DNA from: an uncultured Pseudomonadota bacterium
Lineage (GTDB): Bacteria; Myxococcota_A; UBA796; SXON01
Direction of reading: 5' to 3'
NCBI GenBank assembly: GCA_903875225.1
Contig: CAIQVJ010000031.1
Location: forward strand, 1 to 32,708
DNA: 32,708 nt
Shown here: positions 8,137 through 15,794 of the stretch, one piece after another
Numbering within the stretch: position 1 is the first letter of the stretch
Layout of the letters: every line of letters begins with the position of its first letter
Translations under genes and position numbers: made by a program
Notes under the pieces: generated by a model
Seen by the model: only the letters and a program-made list of their open reading frames with translations
The model's database searches: none
What the model was told of the DNA's origin: nothing

Positions 8137-9789
8137 ATGTCGACAACGCCCATCCCGATCATCGACCTGTTCGCGGGCCCCGGCGGCCTCGGAGAGGGGT
8201 TCAGCTCGCTGAACGCCGGGCCCGCCAGGGATCCTGCGTTCAAGATCGCGTTGTCGGTGGAGAAGGACCCGGAAGCCTCACGGACGCTCCGCTGGCGCGC
8301 GTTCACCCGAGCGCTGTACCGCGCAGGCGTTTCAGCGAACACGATTGTGGAGACGCTTGCCGCACTCGACGAGCCCGCATCACCCGAGCCCGCTGCGGTC
8401 GCGGCGGTCGGGGACCAGACTTGGAAAGAAGCGGCGAAGGTGGCACTCGATGAGGCGAAGTGCATAGAACTCGCTGAGCGGACCCGGAAAGAGGTGTCCG
8501 CGCTGATCGAAAAGCGCACAAGGACGGATGAGCCCTGGGTGCTGATCGGTGGCCCACCATGCCAAGCCTACTCTCTCGTCGGTCGGGCTCGGAACAGGGG
8601 AATCCTCGACTACAGCGCCAAGAAAGATCACCGCCATTTCCTTTACCGCGAGTACCTGAACGTCATCGGAAAACATGCCCCGGCGGTGTTCGTCATGGAG
8701 AACGTGAAGGGGATCCTCTCCGCGAAGGTTGACTCCCACGCGATCTTTGAATCCATCCTGGACGATCTCCGAGCGCCAGCTCGTGCTGTGGGTCTGGAGG
8801 CGACTGGCGCCACCTACACCATTCATGTATTGGACGGTGGCGGAAAGCTACGGCGCGCTGCCGACTCTGTGGTCAAGATGGAGGATTTCGGCATCCCGCA
8901 GCGACGCCATCGAGTGATCCTGGTGGGGGTTCGCGACGACCTCCTCTTGCGGCCGGGGACGCTGATCAGGGGCGATGTCGCGGTCACCGCCGGCTCGGTG
9001 CTTAACGACCTGCCGCGACTTCGGTCCGGGGTGTCGCGCGGAGCAGACAGCGCCGACGCGTGGCTCAAGCACGCGCTCGCCATCGTGGCGGAACCCTGGG
9101 TCAAGGCGATGAAGGAGCCTGAAAAGAGTGCGTGGCTCCGGGAACTTGGCCAACAGCTGGTGAGAATGCAGGAGGACCACGGACTCGGCCGGGGCATCGA
9201 TATTGCTCACGGAGCCACGATCCCCGATTGGGGTTCGGGCTGGTACCGGGCGCATCCGCATGATTACGTCCTCAATCATTCGACGCGCGCCCACATGGCG
9301 AGTGACTTGCACCGATACCTCTTTGCCGCCGTCTTCGCGAGGGTTGCCGATCGCTCGCCCTCGCTCCATGACTTCCCGGCCGCCCTCCTCCCCGCCCACG
9401 AGAACCTCCACGACCGCGAGGGCATGATCTTCCCTGACCGGTTCAAGGTGCAGGTATCGAACGCTCCTTCCTCCACCGTGACTAGCCACATCGCGAAGGA
9501 CGGTCACTACTTCATCCATCCGGACCCGTCGCAGTGCCGCAGCCTGACTGTCCGGGAAGCAGCCCGCCTGCAGACCTTCCCGGATGACTACTACTTCTGT
9601 GGCGGGCGCACCTCCCAGTACACCCAAGTAGGCAACGCCGTCCCCCCCCTGCTGGCTCGACAGGTTGCCATCGTGGTTCACGACGCCCTTATGGGCATCG
9701 AGCGAGCGCATGACCCACTCGCCCGTTTCCGGGTTTCCTCTACGGGGCGGCCGACGGACGCCGGGCCGCCCACTTTCGCGTCGACCTGA
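8137..9789 (+). CDS. DNA C5-cytosine methyltransferase of the Vsr/MutL/Z1 island
   Basis: The 550-residue enzyme has DLFAGPGGLGEGF (motif I), GGPPCQAYSLVGRARNRG with the catalytic Cys (IV), FVMENVKGIL (VI), QRRHRVILVGVR (VIII), LTVREAARLQTFPDDYYF (IX) and YTQVGNAVPP (X). It is longer than the first methyltransferase because of an insertion of about 80 residues between motifs I and IV and a large target-recognition region between VIII and IX. The ATG at 8137 is chosen because it puts motif I about ten residues from the start; the in-frame start at 8059 would add 26 atypical residues. The 3' end overlaps the convergent Vsr gene by 50 bases. This enzyme presumably protects host DNA from the nucleases of the minus-strand operon facing it. 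Confidence 0.94.
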   Translation: MSTTPIPIIDLFAGPGGLGEGFSSLNAGPARDPAFKIALSVEKDPEASRTLRWRAFTRALYRAGVSANTIVETLAALDEPASPEPAAVAAVGDQTWKEAAKVALDEAKCIELAERTRKEVSALIEKRTRTDEPWVLIGGPPCQAYSLVGRARNRGILDYSAKKDHRHFLYREYLNVIGKHAPAVFVMENVKGILSAKVDSHAIFESILDDLRAPARAVGLEATGATYTIHVLDGGGKLRRAADSVVKMEDFGIPQRRHRVILVGVRDDLLLRPGTLIRGDVAVTAGSVLNDLPRLRSGVSRGADSADAWLKHALAIVAEPWVKAMKEPEKSAWLRELGQQLVRMQEDHGLGRGIDIAHGATIPDWGSGWYRAHPHDYVLNHSTRAHMASDLHRYLFAAVFARVADRSPSLHDFPAALLPAHENLHDREGMIFPDRFKVQVSNAPSSTVTSHIAKDGHYFIHPDPSQCRSLTVREAARLQTFPDDYYFCGGRTSQYTQVGNAVPPLLARQVAIVVHDALMGIERAHDPLARFRVSSTGRPTDAGPPTFAST

Positions 9790-10306
9790 CGCGAACCACG
9801 TCCCGTCGGACCCCCGGGTCGAACAGGTCGACGAGGCATTGGCACTCAAGGTCCGTAGCGGCGTCAATGACGGTCACAGAGAGCACGCGCCAGCAAGGTG
9901 GTGCCCGACTCGACGCCCCGGTGGTCGCGGTAGCCACGGCGGCGACGCAGACCTCGGTCGCCTCGAACACCTCATGCTCCCAGAATCGGAGCACTCGCCA
10001 CCCCGCGACTTCGAGGGACCGCGTCTGACGCTGGTCCCTCTCGACGTTCGTCCGTAGCCGTTCGGACCAGTACTCGGTCCTCGACCGCGGTCGAACGTAG
10101 TGGTCGGGACAGCCATGCCAGAAGCAGCCGTCGACGAACACCGCGACCTGAGCATCAGTCAACACAAGATCCGGCCGACTCCCGACCAAGCGCTGGTGCG
10201 GATCGCACGCGATCCCCGAAACGGCGAGTTCCGCTCGCAGGAGGAGCTCCGGTCGCGTGTCGCGGCCACGGATGCGCGCCATTTGCTCAGAGCGGGAGAG
10301 GGCCAT
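9740..10306 (-). CDS. vsr: Very-short-patch-repair (Vsr)-type endonuclease
   Basis: The 188-residue product shows the Vsr fold clearly: RSEQMARIRGRDTRPE at the N-terminus, GSRPDLVLTD with the catalytic Asp (D46), FVDGCFWHGCPDHY with H64, RTEYWSERLRTNVERD and GWRVLRFWEHEV. Classical Vsr nicks T:G mismatches left by deamination of 5-methylcytosine, which fits a C5 methyltransferase neighbour. In MutL-type restriction islands the same fold is also thought to act as the restriction nuclease. The usual length is near 140 residues. The extra 50-60 residues at the C-terminus (after about 130) show no motif and run into the 3' end of the methyltransferase gene on the other strand. A GGAG lies just before the ATG. 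It is the last gene of the minus-strand operon, 69 bases after the preceding stop. Confidence 0.9.
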   Translation of the reverse strand: MALSRSEQMARIRGRDTRPELLLRAELAVSGIACDPHQRLVGSRPDLVLTDAQVAVFVDGCFWHGCPDHYVRPRSRTEYWSERLRTNVERDQRQTRSLEVAGWRVLRFWEHEVFEATEVCVAAVATATTGASSRAPPCWRVLSVTVIDAATDLECQCLVDLFDPGVRRDVVRVRSTRKWAARRPSAAP

Positions 10307-10375
10307 TCTCTCCGAGTAGCACTGCGACCGGCCGCGCGTAACCCTCCGCGTGCTGCCCGAAGCGCAGGAGGCAGG

Positions 10376-12055
10376 TCACTCGGGCTTGACATACCACGCG
10401 GTACGGCCACCCGTCGCTCGGGAACCCCCAGCGGCCAAACAAGGCAGAAGGCCCATCGCTTCGAGCTCCGCACGCCAAACCGCGTCAGAGTCAATAATGA
10501 ACCACAGTGCGCCCCCCGACGCCGTCTTGTCGACGGTCTCGATCCCATGTCGTTCCGCTACCTTGCTGGCGAGCAGCAGCCGGCCTCCGGGCTGGGCCGC
10601 GGCCGCATCCAGCCGCTCCTGGGGCAGGGCCAAACGCAGACCCTTGGGCCCCTCGAGAATTTCCCCACCGAGCTGCATGGACCCGATCAATGCAGTGAAC
10701 CTGGCAGAAACCTCCGGACTACGGGGCAGGCCAACGGAGTGCTCGAGCCACTCCGCGGCGACCTCAACCACGAGGTTCAGCTTGCAAACGTCTGCGCCGA
10801 GGGCGGTCCGCACGACAAACTCCAGCGTACCCGGCGGGATTTCTTGCAGCGAGAAGGCGATTGCGCGACGCTTCCCGCGTGCGGGCCGCTCGAACTTCCG
10901 AGCGCGCACGCCCACTTCGATGGCCTCGGCGATCATCACGGATAGCGGTCCGCCGGGCCTGAACCGCTCGAACTCGACCAACCCACGGTCCCGCAGGCCC
11001 CGAGCCGCCAGAAACACCATTTGGTCCGTTGTCTGCGCCCCCATGCCGAGCATGGTCTCCCAGACGGCAGCGGCCCGCTGGGAGGGACGCATCTCCGCAA
11101 ACGACGGGGATTCTGGAGGCGGTGGGGCAACGGGTGAGGCCGGACGGGCGGCGCTGTCTGCGGATCCGGGGCCTGCTGCACGGGCGAGTGCTGATCCTTG
11201 TTCGGAGGGCTCCCCCTCGGGACGCCACCCGAGAGCAGGCTGCCGAACGACCAATTCATGCTCGGCCACCAGGGCTACGCCCAGCGCCCGGAGCGCCTCG
11301 TCAAGGGCCGTCGCGGTGCATTCACGGAGGTCCTCGGGGTCAAGGGACCACAGAGCCCTGAACCCGGTCATGCGCACCATCCGACGCATGGTGTCCCGAA
11401 GGAGAGCCTCATCCAAGCCCTTGCCATCGGCTCGGCGCGCAAGAGGCTTCCGTAGCAGAAACCCACGGGCCACCGCGCGACACTGGGCCGGATGTACCGC
11501 GAATGCCGACCTTTCCAGGATCGCGACGAAGTTGTCCTCCAGCAGCGCACCTACCATGACCCCGGGCTCTACGAGTCGGTCGTCCCAGAAGACAGTTGCG
11601 CGGTGCCAAAGACGGCCAAAGCAGTTCCGGATGCCGCCCAGATATCGTTCCTCGGAAACCGACGTCGATTCCGTTCCAGAAGCCCAGCGCCAGACGACGA
11701 CATCGGGGAGCAGGGCGGCAGAGATGTATTGCCAGGTCTCCGCACGAATCGCCTCGCCCGCCTCGAGCCCCGGGAAGGCGCGCAAGAATAGTGCCGTCTC
11801 GCGATCGAACTGCTGCTGCCCGTTCACGCCCGCCTTGCGAGGGTATCCTGAGCGGGTTGCGAAGCCTCGCAACTGGGTCCGCAGAGCCAGGAGGCGCTCG
11901 ACTGGAAGCCGGGCGGCACCCGTGGAATACGTCACAGGCAAGGTGCCGAGCGTTTGGTCGGCATGGGTTGCAATCTGCTCGATGGACATCCCCGTCCAAC
12001 CGGCCATTCGTTGCAGTGACAGAGTTGAGGACAGGCGTGGGAAGATCGCGGTCAT
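10376..12055 (-). CDS. Uncharacterised protein of the MutL/Z1 island (DUF6339-like N-terminus?)
   Basis: The 559-residue protein has no catalytic motif that I recognise. The N-terminal half includes RNCFGRLWHRATVFWDDR and ALLEDNFVAILERSAF, which recall the DUF6339 family from memory (moderate certainty). A Pro/Ala-rich linker (around residues 290-325, ASPVAPPPPESPSF) divides it from a C-terminal half containing a possible winged-helix segment (TTDQMVFLAARGLRDRGLVEF) and an alpha/beta region. Its ATG overlaps the stop of the preceding gene (ATGA), which indicates tight co-expression with the GHKL ATPase and Z1 proteins. A structural or DNA-binding role in the complex is plausible, but nothing in the sequence proves one. 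Confidence 0.75.
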   Translation of the reverse strand: MTAIFPRLSSTLSLQRMAGWTGMSIEQIATHADQTLGTLPVTYSTGAARLPVERLLALRTQLRGFATRSGYPRKAGVNGQQQFDRETALFLRAFPGLEAGEAIRAETWQYISAALLPDVVVWRWASGTESTSVSEERYLGGIRNCFGRLWHRATVFWDDRLVEPGVMVGALLEDNFVAILERSAFAVHPAQCRAVARGFLLRKPLARRADGKGLDEALLRDTMRRMVRMTGFRALWSLDPEDLRECTATALDEALRALGVALVAEHELVVRQPALGWRPEGEPSEQGSALARAAGPGSADSAARPASPVAPPPPESPSFAEMRPSQRAAAVWETMLGMGAQTTDQMVFLAARGLRDRGLVEFERFRPGGPLSVMIAEAIEVGVRARKFERPARGKRRAIAFSLQEIPPGTLEFVVRTALGADVCKLNLVVEVAAEWLEHSVGLPRSPEVSARFTALIGSMQLGGEILEGPKGLRLALPQERLDAAAAQPGGRLLLASKVAERHGIETVDKTASGGALWFIIDSDAVWRAELEAMGLLPCLAAGGSRATGGRTAWYVKPE

Positions 12056-12969
12056 AGGAGTCCTGCGAGGAACTTGTGGCGTGCCTGCAGGGTGCGGGCG
12101 AAAGACTCAGGCTCTCGTTTGCGCAGCTCACGCATCTGCCCGAGGGGCTGGTGCCCGAAAAGACTTATCAACGTTGATCGCAATGACTTGCCAGAGCTTC
12201 CATCTGGGTAATCCATGTCGTCCGTAAAATCGTCATCGTCCAGAGCACGGTCAATCAGGGAGCGTCCGATATCGTGCATGAACACCGACTGGATCGCGGC
12301 ATCGAACGGCGTTGGCTCCCTCGCGGCGAGCGCACGGACGAGACTCTGACGGTCGGCGTTGATGTAGATGGTCATCCCCGTGGACGGATGCTGGGACAAC
12401 CACTCCGGACCCGTCCAGACGTACCAGGCCGCAGTTCGCTCAGCCCCCCTCAGCTTGCTGAAATCAACGGACAGAATCGGCGGCCGCGGCAGTTTGCCCT
12501 CCAGAATCAACGTGACTGAATCTCGCCAAAGAATGCTCCCAGGTTCGCGGGCGGCCAGGGGCGAAGATGTGTCGACGCCTCGGCGATGAAGCGTCACGGC
12601 GGTCAGCACCTCTACCCGTTCCGCAACTTGAGAAGACGGGACCTCCAGGATCAACTCGTGCTCAACGCGTTCGTCCATCGCCAGTGCCAGATCGAAACCC
12701 CCGCCCCGGGCACCGAGAGCCACGGCGGCATGGCCCTTCCAACTCGTGACAACCCTAAGGACTGCGGAGCGTCGGAGGTGCGTAATATCGCGGATACGCG
12801 AAGGAAACAGCTCGATCCTGCGGCTCAGGCGGAGGGGCATCCCATAGTCCCATCCCCGTACCGAGGCCCCGCTGACCACCGGCTCGGTGCCGAGCGTCCA
12901 TGCAGCCGCATCAATGCAATCATCGGTCTCGCTAAGGTCCTCAAACGGCGGAAACCCGGGTGAACGCAT
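12052..12969 (-). CDS. Uncharacterised protein of the MutL/Z1 island
   Basis: The 305-residue product begins MRSPGFPPFEDLSETDD and has no signal peptide, membrane segment or nuclease motif that I can identify. The middle part appears beta-rich. The C-terminal region has SVFMHDIGRSLIDRAL, a very acidic segment (DDDDFTDDMDY) and a basic helix ending in RKREPESFARTLQARHKFLAGLL. It starts 3 bases after the GHKL ATPase stop and overlaps the next gene by 4 bases, so it belongs firmly to the operon. Proteins of unknown function in equivalent positions accompany MutL-like/Z1 restriction islands, so it is probably a subunit of that system. I cannot name the family. Confidence 0.72.
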   Translation of the reverse strand: MRSPGFPPFEDLSETDDCIDAAAWTLGTEPVVSGASVRGWDYGMPLRLSRRIELFPSRIRDITHLRRSAVLRVVTSWKGHAAVALGARGGGFDLALAMDERVEHELILEVPSSQVAERVEVLTAVTLHRRGVDTSSPLAAREPGSILWRDSVTLILEGKLPRPPILSVDFSKLRGAERTAAWYVWTGPEWLSQHPSTGMTIYINADRQSLVRALAAREPTPFDAAIQSVFMHDIGRSLIDRALDDDDFTDDMDYPDGSSGKSLRSTLISLFGHQPLGQMRELRKREPESFARTLQARHKFLAGLL

Positions 12970-12972
12970 GGC

Positions 12973-14790
12973 CTACTCCGCCTCGACGACAAGCTTCGCG
13001 CAACAATCGCGGGGCTGACGGAGGACGACGACGTATTCGAGCTGCCCCTGGATGTCGACAGAGATGGTCGACCCGGGCAGCATCGCAGATGCTCCGGCCA
13101 AGCGCCAACCCACGACTTGGGGCAGGGACGCCCCTGTCGGCGGCTCCTTCTCCGCTCCTCCTTCCACGGCCACCACCGTGCGGGCTATGAGGCTTAGGCT
13201 GACGGCTTGCTTCCCTGAGGACACCAGCCTTACCGGGACGTACAAAACGATGTCCTGCCCATCCACTACCCGACTTGGTGCGTGCACTGAAATCTTGACC
13301 CCGCTCGGGCCCTTCCCGTTGCCTCCTTCCCGACCCCCGCCGGGGCGGGTTCCTCCCGGTCCCGCTCCGTCGCCTTCCACGCCGACGAAAAGGCCGCCCA
13401 TGGCATCGGCGAGTAGACCGAAGTCACCCGAGACCACCGTGTCGTTGACGCTGACCTGCGCTGGCCTAATAAACTCCCGTACTACCTCACTAATACGTTT
13501 GAACGTGACGCTCACGAAGGTTCTCCCCGGAACCGGAACTCGCTCCTTGACCCAGTCGTCATGGGCGGGCGGCTCGGAATCGGCGAATACCTGGTCGACC
13601 GAGGGATCAGCAACAAACACGCCCGCATACTGGGCTCCATCCGGCGGGGCGGCACACTCGAGGTATCTGATCACGAGCCGGGTCCCGCGCATCAGGGCGA
13701 TGTGCCGGAGGGGGAGGCTCGCGTCGCGCACACTGTCTCCACCGTCGTTCCCAGGGGCCTCCTGCGGCAGAAACGGGCTCTGCGCAAGGGTCAGCACTCC
13801 CAGCGTTCGCTCCGGTCTTTGGCAGCCGATCATTTGCCTGTCGACGCCACGCGGTACGACCCGGGCTTTGGCGGCGGTGTAAGCCTTGGCGAAGTGCCGC
13901 AAGCGCTGATCCTGCCTGGGGTCAGGGAGCGAGACATCGACCCCGAACCATCGGAGCGAGAACTGGATGCTGCCATCGAGGAGTCGCGGCCAGCAGTTCC
14001 ATAGCAGTCCCGAGCGAATTTGGTCAAGTGCACTTTGGCGCGCCAGCGGCGGTAGGAGGTTCTCTGCCGACCATCGGGGTTGAAGGATGAGCACTGCTGT
14101 CCCCAATGCGTCATCGCCAAGGGGGTTCATCCCCAGAGCCTTCGCGAGTCCCTTCGCTTCCCGGCCCAAAACCGGACCTACACCGCCGCTGTCCGGGACT
14201 CCCCACCAGTGCCGCCCAGTCCCCTTCTTTCCGGCCACTGTCCCCGGCTCTCCCCATGTCATCCCGATAAGGCGACTCTGTTGTGTTCGCCCATGCTTGC
14301 AGGTGGTAAACACAAGAATGGTGCCGACGTTGCTTGCGGCCATGAATGAGGAGCGACCGAAACCGTAGGTTCCCCCCTTCGCCAACGCATCGGTGCGCGC
14401 CTTCGTCTCACCAATCATGTATGCGAAGCGAACGAAATCACTCTCCCCGGGTTCGTCCGCACGCGTCTCCCCGCCCAGTCCACCCGTGTCTCGGTCCCAC
14501 AGAAGCAGGGCGTCCGTTCGCGGGGGAGGGGATGAGATGACTTTGCCCCGTCCGGAGGTCCCAGCGCGCAGGGCCTCCAGCAGCGCCGCGTGCTGTGGAC
14601 CTCGAAATTCGAAGCCCTCGACCCCGAAACGAATTGCGTCGCCGACCCTTGCGTCCCAGCTGTTCTGTACAGCCTCTCGGACGACAACCTCCAAGCGGTC
14701 GATGTGCGGGGCTCCAAGCACCCGGGTGGCGCCGGATCCGGTGATGCCGCCGGTGCGCGCGACGATCTCGGAGTGAAGGTGAAGAGGCAT
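12973..14790 (-). CDS. MutL/MORC-like GHKL ATPase of a restriction island
   Basis: The 605-residue protein has the GHKL ATP-binding signature: N-box REAVQNSWDA (38-47), DRDTGGLGG (99-107) and lid motif GGTYGFGRSSF (139-149). After the ATPase and transducer-like regions (to about 430) comes a very Gly-rich linker (near 475-500) and a beta-rich, probably Ig-like C-terminal domain (VKISVHAPSRVVDGQDI, YVPVRLVSSG). MutL/MORC homologues of this kind were described in prokaryotic restriction-modification neighbourhoods together with Z1 proteins, Vsr-like nucleases and C5 methyltransferases; all of those partners are adjacent here. They are thought to use ATP-driven dimer closure to control nuclease assembly on DNA. 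The gene starts about 5 bases after the DUF4420-like gene and ends 3 bases before the next one. Confidence 0.88.
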   Translation of the reverse strand: MPLHLHSEIVARTGGITGSGATRVLGAPHIDRLEVVVREAVQNSWDARVGDAIRFGVEGFEFRGPQHAALLEALRAGTSGRGKVISSPPPRTDALLLWDRDTGGLGGETRADEPGESDFVRFAYMIGETKARTDALAKGGTYGFGRSSFMAASNVGTILVFTTCKHGRTQQSRLIGMTWGEPGTVAGKKGTGRHWWGVPDSGGVGPVLGREAKGLAKALGMNPLGDDALGTAVLILQPRWSAENLLPPLARQSALDQIRSGLLWNCWPRLLDGSIQFSLRWFGVDVSLPDPRQDQRLRHFAKAYTAAKARVVPRGVDRQMIGCQRPERTLGVLTLAQSPFLPQEAPGNDGGDSVRDASLPLRHIALMRGTRLVIRYLECAAPPDGAQYAGVFVADPSVDQVFADSEPPAHDDWVKERVPVPGRTFVSVTFKRISEVVREFIRPAQVSVNDTVVSGDFGLLADAMGGLFVGVEGDGAGPGGTRPGGGREGGNGKGPSGVKISVHAPSRVVDGQDIVLYVPVRLVSSGKQAVSLSLIARTVVAVEGGAEKEPPTGASLPQVVGWRLAGASAMLPGSTISVDIQGQLEYVVVLRQPRDCCAKLVVEAE

Positions 14791-14795
14791 TCCGC

Positions 14796-15794
14796 TTAGC
14801 CGACGGCTTTGAAGATGGTGTCTGCGACCATCGGCGAGAGCGGCACCGGGGTCGCGGCGTCGAGCGAGATCGAGTAGTCGACCCGTCGCACCTGGGGGTG
14901 CAGGCCATCCGTGAAGGAATCGACTGTCAGCTTGGGGAAGGCGGCGTCGACGGCGTAGAGGGATGATTCGACGAGTTCGAAGGGCGTGTTCTGGTAGTGC
15001 CCGGCGTCGGATAGTTTGTACCCCATCAGGCTAAGCTTCTTCAGCAGGATCGAGCTGTCGCAGCCGCGAGCGAGCAGCGCCTCCACCACCGAGGGCACCG
15101 TGAACCCTCGGCCAGGCGACGGCCGGAGTCGGGCCCACCAAAGGTACAGCATAGAACCTGGCGATGCGGTGAGCTGCGACAGCCCGTGAATCTGAACCTC
15201 CCGCCCGGTGGTGGTCAGCGTGCTCTTCACCTCAAAATCCACGGCGCCGCAAACGAAATCGTGTGGCCCTTTGTCCGGCCCAAGCCACGAAGCGAGCGGC
15301 GGTGGACCTCCCGCGCCGAGCCGCTCCAGCAACAGCAACTCGGCGAGGAGCGCCGCCAGCTGTTGCGGACCGAGCAGACCGGAACCTGAAGGTTCCAACA
15401 GGTCCCGCCACCGCTCCAGAACCGTGTGCGCCGCCCGGAAGGGAGAATCAGTCCCGGCCTCCACGCTTTTCAGGATCTCGCTCGCCACTATTTCGAAGAC
15501 GGGGTTGAGGTCGGGGCGGTGGCAGTGCACATCCACGAACGGAGACTCCTTCCCGGCGGCGTCCCGAAGCGGCCGAACCTCAATCGACACGCCAAGGCTG
15601 CGCTTGTCCTCACAACCCAGCTCGTCAACGCTGGAGGGGATGCACAGGTGCCTCTCCCCGGCGCCGTCCAGCCCGACGAGCGCGGTCCCCGTTGGAAACA
15701 CCACGCCCGTGTCCAGAAAGCGGAGAGTCGGCGCGCCCAGCGCTCCGGCCAGTTCAATGGACCGCCAGAGGCCGGACAGGTTCGCCCCGCTCAC
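14796..15794 (-). CDS. DUF4420-like PD-(D/E)XK motif protein
   Basis: The 332-residue protein contains HDFVCGAVDFEVKSTLTTTG, matching the D...E-x-K core of PD-(D/E)XK nucleases, followed by EVQIHGLSQL. This arrangement, preceded by a helical region rich in Leu (GPQQLAALLAELLLLERL), is what I associate with the DUF4420 family found beside Z1 and MutL-like genes. It is the probable DNA-cleaving subunit of the island, alongside Vsr. It starts at GTG (15794-15792), which overlaps the Z1 stop as GTGA and implies translational coupling. No separate DNA-recognition domain is visible. Confidence 0.85.
   Translation of the reverse strand: MSGANLSGLWRSIELAGALGAPTLRFLDTGVVFPTGTALVGLDGAGERHLCIPSSVDELGCEDKRSLGVSIEVRPLRDAAGKESPFVDVHCHRPDLNPVFEIVASEILKSVEAGTDSPFRAAHTVLERWRDLLEPSGSGLLGPQQLAALLAELLLLERLGAGGPPPLASWLGPDKGPHDFVCGAVDFEVKSTLTTTGREVQIHGLSQLTASPGSMLYLWWARLRPSPGRGFTVPSVVEALLARGCDSSILLKKLSLMGYKLSDAGHYQNTPFELVESSLYAVDAAFPKLTVDSFTDGLHPQVRRVDYSISLDAATPVPLSPMVADTIFKAVG

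Noticed and set aside
10350..12227. Plus-strand open frame of 625 codons across the MutL/Z1 operon
   Set aside because: Translation is Arg/Ser/Pro-rich low complexity. The minus-strand gene has tight operon overlaps and globular composition.
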